55,935 nt of DNA from a virus. Numbering within the stretch: position 1 is the first letter of the stretch; each line of letters starts with the position of its first letter. The stretch lies in the IMG/VR virus record IMGVR_UViG_3300032084_001916, positions 1-55,935 of that record. The stretch is one strand, 5' to 3'. The position numbers were made by a program, and so were the translations under genes. The notes below the pieces were generated by a model. The model was given only the letters and a program-made list of their open reading frames with translations, was not told the DNA's origin and did no database searches. Of the stretch, positions 39,717 to 47,825 are shown one piece after another.

Positions 39717-40460
39717 ATGAATAAACAAAAGTGTATTACCTCTACACGACACACTGATGAGTCCATATCCAAAGAAATGGTGTCCATCATTTTCCTGTGT
39801 GATACTCCGGGTTATAGAATGAAGTCCTATGGCCCTATGCCTTTGATACCAATGCAAAAAAATAAATTAATAGATTTACAAGTTAGCAATATTAAGAAGG
39901 CATTTCAAAACTTCGAGATAATTCTGTGTGTAGGATATGATGCAGATAAAGTTTGTAAATATGTCAGGGGTAGATTTAAGAATGCGAATCTAAGAATTGT
40001 AGAAAATCAAAACTATCATAAATCAAATTCTTGCGAAGGAGTAAGACTTTGTTTAAATAATATAGTTAATGACAAAATTATAATAGTTGATGGTAGCTTG
40101 CTAGTGCATCCAGACACATTGAGATCAATACACAGTAAAAAATCTTGCATCATGACTGAACAAAAGTTTTATGAAAATTTAGAGATAGGCGTGAATGTGG
40201 GTGAAGAAGGCATTATAGAGCATTTTGGATTTGGTGCGCATCGCCCTTGGTCTGAAATAGTATATTTAAATAATAACGACATAATTGAAAATCTTAGAAG
40301 AATTATATCTGGTATAAATTACAAACAAAAATTTTTATTTGAAGGATTAAATGAACTAATAAAAACTAAAAAACATATGATACAAGTGATTGAAAACACA
40401 CACCCCATCAAAAAAATAAACAATATAAAAACATACCATAAGCTAAGGGAAATAATATGA
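39717..40460 (+). CDS. Nucleotidyltransferase-like protein (GT-A fold)
   Basis: A 247-residue protein with the fold of sugar-1-phosphate nucleotidyltransferases: MVSIIFLCDTPGYRMKSYGP then MPLIPMQKNKLIDLQVSNI (the lysine-bearing PL-x-P-hydrophobic motif), EIILCVGYDADKVCKYV, LRIVENQNYHKSNSCEGVRL and KIIIVDGSLLVHPDTL (the DGS/DGD metal-binding strand). The G-rich loop is replaced by LCDTPGYRMKSYG, so it deviates from true pyrophosphorylases. It probably activates a sugar or polyol phosphate for island II. An alternative internal start at 39777 would remove the polar N-terminus. Confidence 0.55.
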   Translation: MNKQKCITSTRHTDESISKEMVSIIFLCDTPGYRMKSYGPMPLIPMQKNKLIDLQVSNIKKAFQNFEIILCVGYDADKVCKYVRGRFKNANLRIVENQNYHKSNSCEGVRLCLNNIVNDKIIIVDGSLLVHPDTLRSIHSKKSCIMTEQKFYENLEIGVNVGEEGIIEHFGFGAHRPWSEIVYLNNNDIIENLRRIISGINYKQKFLFEGLNELIKTKKHMIQVIENTHPIKKINNIKTYHKLREII

Positions 40461-41308
40461 GAATTATCATAGATAATTATAGCGATGCGTATACTACCCA
40501 ACCAATGCAATTTCATAGACAGTTTTTAGAACAAGGGATTGAAAGTAGTATGCTTGACATGTCTAATGTTAGTGTTTATGACGCTATGGATACTTTGAAG
40601 CCAGATGTATTAATTACGTCTGGAATGAAACTAACCAACTCTATAGTTCAATATCTCAGCGAAGACAAAGGTAAAAAATTAGTATTAAACATAGACAATC
40701 TACAGAAAGACCAAGTGCAGCAAATTGCTGGTCTTTTAAAACAAAACAGCATATCAACAATATGTTTTATAACTTCAGACTACTCACTTCCACAAAAGAT
40801 AGATAAAATAAATGTGGTAAAACTGTTGCCATCTGTGGACACATACATGATTCAAGGATTAGACTTTGATTACAATATAGAGATTGGATTAGTCATAGAC
40901 AATTTGATAGATGATATTGGCTATCCCAATACTTTTCATGTTATATCTGCAAATCCAGACCTAGTTAACAAAACTGATATTAGCCTGAACTGCTTGGGTT
41001 TACGTTCTATATACAGTAAGTATAACAACATTGTCATAAAAGATCTAAAAAATGTAAACCAAATACTATTTGACGCTTTAGCTTTTGGCAATAAGGTATA
41101 CTACGACAATAAAGAAGACAATGGACTAGGCGAAAAACTAAAATCTATTTTTAAGATTGACTTAGAACTGGATTACAACAATGAAAACAAAACGCAAGAT
41201 TTTAGTGAAATTAAAAAGATTATCATGGAAAAGCATACTGATAGTAGAAGAACTAAAAGTCTTCTGTCACAGATAACAGGAAACTTTAAAGAGGCAAATA
41301 ATGATTAA
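40457..41308 (+). CDS. GT-B-like hypothetical protein
   Basis: A 283-residue protein with weak features of the GT-B fold: RIIIDNYSDAYTTQPMQFHR at the N-terminus, KPDVLITSGMKL, and a C-terminal NQILFDALAFGNKVYYDNK at the place of the donor-binding helix, but without a recognisable catalytic pair. It may be a degenerate glycosyltransferase or partner of the true ones upstream. Starts within the upstream stop (ATGA), ends eight bases into the next gene. Confidence 0.45.
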   Translation: MRIIIDNYSDAYTTQPMQFHRQFLEQGIESSMLDMSNVSVYDAMDTLKPDVLITSGMKLTNSIVQYLSEDKGKKLVLNIDNLQKDQVQQIAGLLKQNSISTICFITSDYSLPQKIDKINVVKLLPSVDTYMIQGLDFDYNIEIGLVIDNLIDDIGYPNTFHVISANPDLVNKTDISLNCLGLRSIYSKYNNIVIKDLKNVNQILFDALAFGNKVYYDNKEDNGLGEKLKSIFKIDLELDYNNENKTQDFSEIKKIIMEKHTDSRRTKSLLSQITGNFKEANND

Positions 41309-41747
41309 TTTAGGAATATATATTAAAGACTTGTCTAACACACCTTTGCTACAGGCTGTACAGTCAGAAATAGCAAAAGCTAAGAGTGACGGTGACGTAT
41401 CCGATGTAAGTATCTTTTTTGATGACATAGGACCAATTAACTTTAAAATAGACGCAGGTATTTTTAATTCAACAGATTTGTGGCATTTCAACGGACACTT
41501 AATAACAACTTGTTTAGAAACATTAATTAAATCTACAAGCATTGTGAATAATATGAATCTGTATTACTGTTTTGATTTACGATCTGCCTATGATACTTTA
41601 TCTATGATTAGAGCAGTAAATAAACATGATATATCTACAATAGCATTTGATAATGATAGTGCTATGAATTTTTACAGACTAACTGGAAGAAAACCTAAAG
41701 CTATATGTGATAAGTTTTCTGGAGTTGTCAAAACAATTATGGGTTAG
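41301..41747 (+). CDS. Hypothetical protein of sugar island II
   Basis: A 148-residue alpha/beta protein: LGIYIKDLSNTPLLQAVQSE, VSIFFDDIGPINFKIDAGI, LWHFNGHLITTCLETLIKST, YYCFDLRSAYDTLSM and ISTIAFDNDSAMNFY. The alternating strands and helices, and the overlap with the GT-B-like protein, suggest that it belongs to the glycan operon, perhaps as a subunit. Not a recognised enzyme. A strong Shine-Dalgarno (aaagagg) precedes it. Confidence 0.5.
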   Translation: MINLGIYIKDLSNTPLLQAVQSEIAKAKSDGDVSDVSIFFDDIGPINFKIDAGIFNSTDLWHFNGHLITTCLETLIKSTSIVNNMNLYYCFDLRSAYDTLSMIRAVNKHDISTIAFDNDSAMNFYRLTGRKPKAICDKFSGVVKTIMG

Positions 41748-41751
41748 AATT

Positions 41752-42516
41752 ATGGAAGAAAATAAAATAGTCAAAGAATATAATGCTGGTAAGAGTACAT
41801 ACGAAATAGCTAAAGAATATAATACTTACGCAAATAAAGTAAGGCGTATATTAATAAAGCATGGCGTGGCGATAAAGTCAAAAAGTGATGCTCAAAAGAA
41901 TGCGCTTAAAAATGGAACTGCAAAAATTCCAACACAGGGTCAAAAGAGGACAAAAGAAGAAAGACTAAAAATCAGCAAAGGATTGCAGGAGAGATGGACG
42001 AATATTAGTGATGAAGAATACGAAAAACATGTAGAACAAGCAAAGAAAAGATGGTCTAAGCTTACAGCGTTAGAAAAGAAAAATATGGCTAGTGCAGCAT
42101 CGTCCGCTATACGCAAAGCAGGTAAAGAAGGGTCTAAATTAGAAAAATTCCTGAAAGAAGAACTGACTAGGAGTGGTCACAAGGTAGAGGCTCATAAGAA
42201 AAATTTGATTCCTAATGAAAGACTAGAAATTGATCTATACTTTTCAAAGCTAAAAACGGTAATAGAAATAGATGGACCATCGCACTTCCTACCCGTTTGG
42301 GGGGAAGAAAAGCTACAGAAACAGATAAAATCTGATAAAATTAAAACAGGGTTGATTTTAAGCAAAGGCTTTGCTATAATTAGAGTGAAGCACTTATCTG
42401 ATTCACTATCCCTGTCAAAGCAGGAGGATTTGAAAAACAGGCTATTGTCAATACTTGAAGACATTGAAACAAGATTTCCGATAAAATCTAAGAGGTATAT
42501 TGAAATTGAAACGTGA
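41752..42516 (+). CDS. Vsr-like (EDxHD) putative homing endonuclease
   Basis: Start at ATG 41752, four bases after the upstream stop. The 254-residue protein has an N-terminal HTH (IVKEYNAGKSTYEIAKEYN then TYANKVRRILIKHGV), a central NUMOD3-like stretch (RTKEERLKISKGLQERW, later VEQAKKRWSKLT), and a C-terminal nuclease domain LEIDLYFSKLKTVIEIDGPS then HFLPVW, with a last strand FAIIRVKH. This is the layout of Vsr-like EDxHD homing endonucleases such as I-Bth0305I. It stands alone and not within an intron. It ends the glycan island and lies upstream of the candidate annealing protein; it could be the vehicle by which nearby genes moved. Confidence 0.65.
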   Translation: MEENKIVKEYNAGKSTYEIAKEYNTYANKVRRILIKHGVAIKSKSDAQKNALKNGTAKIPTQGQKRTKEERLKISKGLQERWTNISDEEYEKHVEQAKKRWSKLTALEKKNMASAASSAIRKAGKEGSKLEKFLKEELTRSGHKVEAHKKNLIPNERLEIDLYFSKLKTVIEIDGPSHFLPVWGEEKLQKQIKSDKIKTGLILSKGFAIIRVKHLSDSLSLSKQEDLKNRLLSILEDIETRFPIKSKRYIEIET

Positions 42517-42526
42517 AAGGACTAAA

Positions 42527-43291
42527 ATGTTAGAAACAGAAGAAAACCTTTTTGAAGGAGTAGAAGAATTGAGTACACCATCAAACACAGATACGTCTGT
42601 AAAAAATGTAGTTTTAGAAGATGCTCCATCTATGCTCTCACCAGAGTGGCATGATTACGCCATGACGCTATTTCAGGAGGATGAGCTAATGAACGGGCAT
42701 CCTCTCGTAACGGGCCTTAGAAGGGTATCTGAGCTTGTTTTAGGGCCAATGACGTTTAGTGGTCCAACTTGGGTAAAACCTACAGATCGTGACGACCATC
42801 ATGGAAGGGCCACAGTCATATTTACAATAGAATTTGCCAATGGTTTAAGATGCTCAGAGGTAGCAGATTCTTGGGAAGGCAATACAGACGACATGTTTTG
42901 CGCATTCGCTGTAGCTATTGCTAGCACAAGAGCAGAAGCTAGGGCGTTGCGTAAAGTCCTTAAGATCAAGGGCGTTGCAGCAGAAGAACTTACAAAGAAA
43001 GATACAGCAAAAATTGTGCGAGATCTATCAAAACAAAACAGCAGTAGTGCTGGAGAATTTGATGATTCTAGCAGAATGAGTGATGCACAATACAATTTTA
43101 TTGATGTAAAGTGCAAACAGCTGAATGTGGATGGAGGAAAGTTATTCAAGGATGTGTTTAAGGTAGATCAAAATCGCAAGATTTCTAAGAAAGTGGCAAG
43201 TGATATTATTGGAGTTCTCAATAATTATCAACAAGATAAAAGTACTATACCCAGCGAATTAGTGGGTTATAACCAAGAGTGGAGAAATTAA
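42527..43291 (+). CDS. Candidate single-strand-annealing-like recombination protein
   Basis: Start at ATG 42527 (aaagga upstream). A 254-residue protein with a conserved core WHDYAMTLFQEDELMNGHPL, GLRRVSELVLGPMTFSGP, GRATVIFTIEFANGLRCSEV, CAFAVAIASTRAEARALRKV and LKIKGVAAEEL. The pattern of a beta region followed by a helix ASTRAEARALR is reminiscent of Rad52/ERF-like annealing proteins, but I cannot confirm the family. The second part is helical, with a small domain (SDAQYNFIDVKCKQLNVDGG) that resembles RecT/ERF-linked helical modules. It is co-transcribed with the following zinc-ribbon protein. Confidence 0.4.
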   Translation: MLETEENLFEGVEELSTPSNTDTSVKNVVLEDAPSMLSPEWHDYAMTLFQEDELMNGHPLVTGLRRVSELVLGPMTFSGPTWVKPTDRDDHHGRATVIFTIEFANGLRCSEVADSWEGNTDDMFCAFAVAIASTRAEARALRKVLKIKGVAAEELTKKDTAKIVRDLSKQNSSSAGEFDDSSRMSDAQYNFIDVKCKQLNVDGGKLFKDVFKVDQNRKISKKVASDIIGVLNNYQQDKSTIPSELVGYNQEWRN

Positions 43292-43624
43292 ATGAAGCTT
43301 ACATATACAACAGGAAATAAGAGGATCACAGCAGAATTTGAGGCAGATACTCACAGAGAGTTGTTTACTCAAATTTCTAAGTTTCAAGAAGTGTTTGAGG
43401 AAACTAAGTGTGGCAAATGTGGTTCTGAAAATCTTAGATTTGTAGTAAGGACTGTAGACGACAATGAATATTACGAACTAAGATGCACTGACTGTGGAGC
43501 TAAACTTGCATTTGGCTCAATGAAGAAGGGTGGAGGTCTATTCCCTAAACGTAAGGATGGAGACACTTGGCTACCTGATGGTGGTTGGCAGAAGTGGAAT
43601 CCAAAGAAAAAGGCTATGGAGTAA
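43292..43624 (+). CDS. Zinc-ribbon protein, phage type
   Basis: A 110-residue protein. The N-terminus is a beta unit (KLTYTTGNKRITAEFEAD). The zinc ribbon is TKCGKCGSENLRFVVR, 12-14 residues, then YYELRCTDCGAKLAFG. Then KKGGGLFPKRKDGDTWLPDG and a Trp/Lys tail. The same layout (CxxC, CxxC, GGxLFPKR) is familiar from small phage proteins encoded with recombination proteins such as RecT/ERF-like ones; this supports the guess for the upstream gene. Ribosome binding site ggag. Last gene of the plus-strand block, right before the terminator. Confidence 0.65.
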   Translation: MKLTYTTGNKRITAEFEADTHRELFTQISKFQEVFEETKCGKCGSENLRFVVRTVDDNEYYELRCTDCGAKLAFGSMKKGGGLFPKRKDGDTWLPDGGWQKWNPKKKAME

Positions 43625-43631
43625 AAAGAAG

Positions 43632-43658
43632 GGGGTAGCGAAAGCTACCCCTTTTTTT
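43632..43658. terminator. Bidirectional intrinsic terminator between convergent blocks
   Basis: An 8-bp perfect stem GGGGTAGC / GCTACCCC around a GAAA tetraloop (43632-43651), followed on the plus strand by seven T (43652-43658). On the minus strand the stem is followed by TTCTTTTT. It lies between the plus-strand stop at 43624 and the minus-strand stop at 43657, so it ends transcription from both sides. Confidence 0.9.
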
Positions 43659-44355
43659 ATGTCAAATACTCTACTGTAAAATAGAGTCCATATTGAGTCT
43701 TACTTCCAACAATATCTGGCTCAGAACTTAGAGCCACATACCAATCATGAAAAGTAGAAGAATGTGTGCTAGATTGATTTGTTGTATATCCAAGACCTGT
43801 ATCCGTGTCATTTGCACTAGTATTTTTACCGCTAGGTCCGGGTGAATTAGTGAACGTCATATCTGTCATTGCGATACCAGAACCAAAAGTTTGCCAAGTA
43901 TTTTCTGTTCTCCCTCTAAAATCGAGTTGATTTTTAGTTTGGTCTGTAGCAGGATGTCTAGCTTCGTAAACATATGTGGTTACGCCGTATGCATTATTAT
44001 CTATATCAGATCTATCAAAAATACGTAATTTACAATTTTGTACTTTATAAGATGTATCTGACTCAAATCTAATATTTAGTGGGCATAGGTAATTAGGTAG
44101 ATTATTAAGATTAATTGCTGTAGCACCATTTACTGATACTGTCGATCCACCGTCTTGATACGCTGTATTGTTGAGCTGTGCGGCCTCTGTCGTGCCATCA
44201 GCGCTAGTAACAAACGTTGTAGTTTGTACATTATCAACAGGAACGGAAGCACCAAAAGAGCTACCATAGAAGCCTATACCGCTACCCGCTGTATGATCAA
44301 TCAAAGTCTCTGTATCTGTGCCTTTTATATTGGCATAAAATTTAATATCTGGCAT
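43657..44355 (-). CDS. Virion structural protein, 232 aa
   Basis: A beta-rich, Thr/Ser/Asn-rich protein without signal or catalytic motif: IKFYANIKGTDTETLIDHTA, then GSGIGFYGSSFGASVPV, and the C-terminal WYVALSSEPDIVGSKTQYG ending FTVEYLT. Composition and the position among the minus-strand virion genes make a structural role likely, for example a tail or capsid-decorating protein. It has a strong Shine-Dalgarno (ataggag) and its own leader (44356-44402) with a TATAAT. The stop codon lies in the T-run of the terminator. Confidence 0.65.
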   Translation of the reverse strand: MPDIKFYANIKGTDTETLIDHTAGSGIGFYGSSFGASVPVDNVQTTTFVTSADGTTEAAQLNNTAYQDGGSTVSVNGATAINLNNLPNYLCPLNIRFESDTSYKVQNCKLRIFDRSDIDNNAYGVTTYVYEARHPATDQTKNQLDFRGRTENTWQTFGSGIAMTDMTFTNSPGPSGKNTSANDTDTGLGYTTNQSSTHSSTFHDWYVALSSEPDIVGSKTQYGLYFTVEYLT

Positions 44356-44388
44356 GGAAAAACTCCTATAAAATGGTGTCTACGTATT

Positions 44389-44394
44389 ATTATA
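44389..44394 (-). promoter_or_regulatory. Candidate -10 element upstream of the last structural gene
   Basis: The minus-strand leader between 44402 and 44356 contains TATAAT (44389-44394) in the context GTGTATAATAATACG, about 35 bases upstream of the start codon. No good -35 box is seen at the right distance. A phage late-type promoter with only a -10-like element is possible. Short gaps in the other minus genes have no such element. Confidence 0.35.
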
Positions 44395-44402
44395 CACGAA
44401 AA

Positions 44403-47400
44403 TTAGCTAACAGTAAGGTCTACGTATTGAACTCTATCATAGCCCTGTATGCCATCCTCCTCGAAAGTTGTATGGGTAATGTCATTTCTAAAGAAATAGA
44501 AGCAATCATATGCTCCGTCAGAATTTGGTGTAACTTCTACCTGAGTTTGTTTAATTGTTTGTACAGCTTCTGTCCCCGGCCCATTTGCGTTGGTGCTAGG
44601 CCCATCTGTTAGCCTGTAAAAGCCATGATATCTGGGTGCGTATAAGATATCGACTTTTTCATAAACAATACCTTGTTTGGCGACTATTGTGGCAGAACTG
44701 CCATTCTCGTTGGTAATTGAAAACTCAAATCCCGGTTGAAACTTGGTTCCTCCTCTAAAATCTTCTGGCATAAATCCCTCGCCTCTCATTTCATTTTGTG
44801 TTCCATCTGGAGCTGGTTCTAGGGCAAACCTTGGTTTGGTAGCCGCTCCGTTTGCACCCGGAGTTACTGTAACCTTAACGCCATTTGGTCCTTGAAATAC
44901 TTCATCACCAGCGAAAGATTCGCCAGCAATAGGATCTCCTCTTATTTCTATGCCTTCATCAGAGATAAACGTATTATCAAGAATTTCTAGAGAATCAAGT
45001 CCAATTACACGTTTTTTAGAAACAAAACCACCTCTTGTATTAATCCCGTCAGTATCAAGAAACTCACCACCAGTGAGTAACTGACCTCTAGCAACAGTGT
45101 CTACATTCCAGTATTCCACTGGACGAACTAATTCAATACCGCTTCCTATCACAGCACCCGCACTAAGATCTCTTCCGCTGCTGTATCCTGTTGGAACTCG
45201 AAAATCAGTATTGTAAGCTGCTTCATCTATGAGTACTATTCTTCCTTCTACATCTTCAGCTGTTGTTTGTTGAGCGTAATTTATTGCACCCGCACTTGCT
45301 TGACCAGCTTCGACTGAACCATCGTCTGATTGAAATACTTTAAAATATAATTCAGTGGTTGTAGCAACAGTGCCTTTAGTTCCACCTGCAAAATGTAAAA
45401 CAGCGAAAAAAGGAGCAATAAAAACTGTCTGTTCGCGTGGGTGATAGTCAAAAACCCTAACGTACAAAGCCGTATCACCAAATTGACTTAAATCTGGATC
45501 TGAAGTTCCAACACCCCAAGATGAAGATCTTTGACCAAGCCTATTCCCACCGCTTGAAAAGAGACCAACCACTGATCTCATAAATGACTGAACTGCACTT
45601 TGAGCAACATTAGTGTCAGCAGCTGAGAATGCACCAAAAAATCCACCAGCAGAAAAATTAATAGTCCCACCACTACTTCTACCCACTGTATTTTTAGCTG
45701 TGATGATTCCATAAACTTCAGCCCCATCACCGTCATCACCATATCCAGCTGTTGATGAAAAAGCACCTATGGCATGAGCGGTTTGCTTGATTGCACCCGG
45801 ATGATGATTATAAAGATCATAAGCAACAGTTGTGTAACCTCCACCTGTCGGCTCTCCGACATATGGATTACCTCTGGTTAGAGCATCCCCTAATCCCATG
45901 TTTGCCGGAATTGGAACCACGGGTGGAAAAGGTATGATAATCTCTGTCCTGCCTGCATATTCATTTCTCATCCTACGAAATTGTCTTGGTCCGTAAGTAA
46001 GATTAGGTGCGCCTTCATATGGCTTTTGCGAGTCCGGCCCTTCAGTTGATAAGTCATCCATAGCAGCCATCGCACTTGTCAAGGCTGTAAATTGAACTTT
46101 AGAAGGGTTCAACGGCGGTAGACTATTTGTCGCTCCGTTTTCAAAATATCTATAATTATAATGCCCACCATTAAGTACATTAGTAAAGTCATTATTATTT
46201 ACAGCTAGAGCAATATCATAATAACTTTCAACTGGTGATTCAAAAGAATTAACAGCTATTTCAGCAGGAATTTGTCTTCTATCACGTACATCATTTAGAT
46301 TAGAAGCAGCTACACCCACAGCCGTTTCTACAGCAGCAGTTGCAGATGTAACTTGTTTTATAGCTCCAGCATCATCTGCTACAAAAGTTTTTCTATGACC
46401 GTTAGGAAACACCGGCCCCCAAAAGAATGGATATTCACTGTTAAGGTAAAATCCCTCAAATTGACCCGTACTGACCTGTATGTTAGGTGGAGGTAATGAC
46501 AAATTAATAGCTATATAATCAGCACCCAATTTATATTGATCAAAAATACTACTTTGAATTATTCTACTGTTAATAGTAAAGTTGCTTGCATCAATATATG
46601 TTGGAGCCTCTGAAAAATTTGGATTACCTTTCTGATAATATCTACTTCTTACAGTCTCTTCAATGTCTAAAAATCCCAAAGGTCCAAAAGCTCGGTGTTG
46701 AGCATTCTCTTCATAGTCATTCATAAAATACGTTGCGGCACTAGCTATGAACTTAGCAAACTGCCAATTGGATCTAATAACATTTTCTTCAGGAACTGGC
46801 TCTGGCTTTTCTCCCATATCGCCAACAATCCATTCGCCACCAATCCAATGACAAAAAACTCTTTCCCCAGCGGCATATTCTCTTGGACCTCTATTTATAA
46901 CTCTAATTTTTTCTGGTGTTACATTTCCATCACAGTCAACCATATTAGGTCCAAACATATGTGGATTTCCTTGCTCAATAGAAAGAGGCATGGCTAAAGC
47001 ACTAGTATATCCTGATTCATTTTTAGAATTACTCGTATCATAATAACTACTAGAACTAATCGAATCAGCTTGATCACTAGTCAGCTCATTAGCATTAATG
47101 TCAGCAGAGTCTAGAGCTTCTAATAACTTAGCTATCAGGCTGGATGGATACTCCCAAGTACCAGTGGTTTGATCATAGTAAAATCTAGTTGGAGCAACAA
47201 CAGCATCGCCGGGACGAACATCATCGCTAGGCTTACTTTGTTTGTAGTTTCCCATGCCAGCATTTCTAGTAGCCGACAAGGAATAAGGAGTGCCAGCTGG
47301 AGTTTTTGGAACATCAGCAAAAACAGGTACACCTTGGTTTGCAATTACTCTCTCTCTTTTTAATTGTCCAGCATCTCCAATTCTTACTGTAAATGTGCCA

Positions 47401-47825
47401 GTGGTTGCACTTTCCTCTAAAGAATTTTGTATCTGTCTTATCTTTCTTAGTTGCGCTGGTGGCTGATCTGTGTCTGTGTCATCAATATTATCTTCATACC
47501 ATAGAAGAATATTTTCTAATTCACTAATACTTATACTGGCATCTTCATATTTTTTAGTTGAATTATTAAATCTTTGATATTCAAAATTACCAACTCCACC
47601 GACTGCACTCATAATACCTTCTAAAGTAAAATCTGATATAGCTTCATAGCCATTATCTGTTAAGCCAGTATTTATGTTTTGTTGATGAAATGTATTTCCT
47701 TGTATCGTGTCTAAATCAAACAAAGTAAATGATGCAAGACCACCCCAAGTAAGTGCTTCATTATCAGTCGTAAAAACGTGTTGTGCTTTTTTGTTAGCTT
47801 GAAATTGTCCTCTAAACAGCGCCAT
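44403..47825 (-). CDS. Large virion structural protein, 1140 aa
   Basis: The start at 47825 (MALFRGQFQANKK) has an excellent aaaggagg five bases upstream and replaces a longer reading from 47885 that lies within the preceding gene. The protein is beta-rich, with Gly, Asn and Thr-rich loops and no membrane segments. One segment (EKIRVINRGPREYAAGERVF, then CHWIGGEWIVGDMGE) looks like a small beta-barrel domain of the kind seen in baseplate proteins. The C-terminus (VTVTPGANGA, GFMPEDFRGGTKF, VEVTPNSDGAYDCFYF) is also beta. Size and neighbours argue for a tail or baseplate component. The 14-base overlap with the upstream gene indicates coupled translation. Confidence 0.65.
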   Translation of the reverse strand: MALFRGQFQANKKAQHVFTTDNEALTWGGLASFTLFDLDTIQGNTFHQQNINTGLTDNGYEAISDFTLEGIMSAVGGVGNFEYQRFNNSTKKYEDASISISELENILLWYEDNIDDTDTDQPPAQLRKIRQIQNSLEESATTGTFTVRIGDAGQLKRERVIANQGVPVFADVPKTPAGTPYSLSATRNAGMGNYKQSKPSDDVRPGDAVVAPTRFYYDQTTGTWEYPSSLIAKLLEALDSADINANELTSDQADSISSSSYYDTSNSKNESGYTSALAMPLSIEQGNPHMFGPNMVDCDGNVTPEKIRVINRGPREYAAGERVFCHWIGGEWIVGDMGEKPEPVPEENVIRSNWQFAKFIASAATYFMNDYEENAQHRAFGPLGFLDIEETVRSRYYQKGNPNFSEAPTYIDASNFTINSRIIQSSIFDQYKLGADYIAINLSLPPPNIQVSTGQFEGFYLNSEYPFFWGPVFPNGHRKTFVADDAGAIKQVTSATAAVETAVGVAASNLNDVRDRRQIPAEIAVNSFESPVESYYDIALAVNNNDFTNVLNGGHYNYRYFENGATNSLPPLNPSKVQFTALTSAMAAMDDLSTEGPDSQKPYEGAPNLTYGPRQFRRMRNEYAGRTEIIIPFPPVVPIPANMGLGDALTRGNPYVGEPTGGGYTTVAYDLYNHHPGAIKQTAHAIGAFSSTAGYGDDGDGAEVYGIITAKNTVGRSSGGTINFSAGGFFGAFSAADTNVAQSAVQSFMRSVVGLFSSGGNRLGQRSSSWGVGTSDPDLSQFGDTALYVRVFDYHPREQTVFIAPFFAVLHFAGGTKGTVATTTELYFKVFQSDDGSVEAGQASAGAINYAQQTTAEDVEGRIVLIDEAAYNTDFRVPTGYSSGRDLSAGAVIGSGIELVRPVEYWNVDTVARGQLLTGGEFLDTDGINTRGGFVSKKRVIGLDSLEILDNTFISDEGIEIRGDPIAGESFAGDEVFQGPNGVKVTVTPGANGAATKPRFALEPAPDGTQNEMRGEGFMPEDFRGGTKFQPGFEFSITNENGSSATIVAKQGIVYEKVDILYAPRYHGFYRLTDGPSTNANGPGTEAVQTIKQTQVEVTPNSDGAYDCFYFFRNDITHTTFEEDGIQGYDRVQYVDLTVS

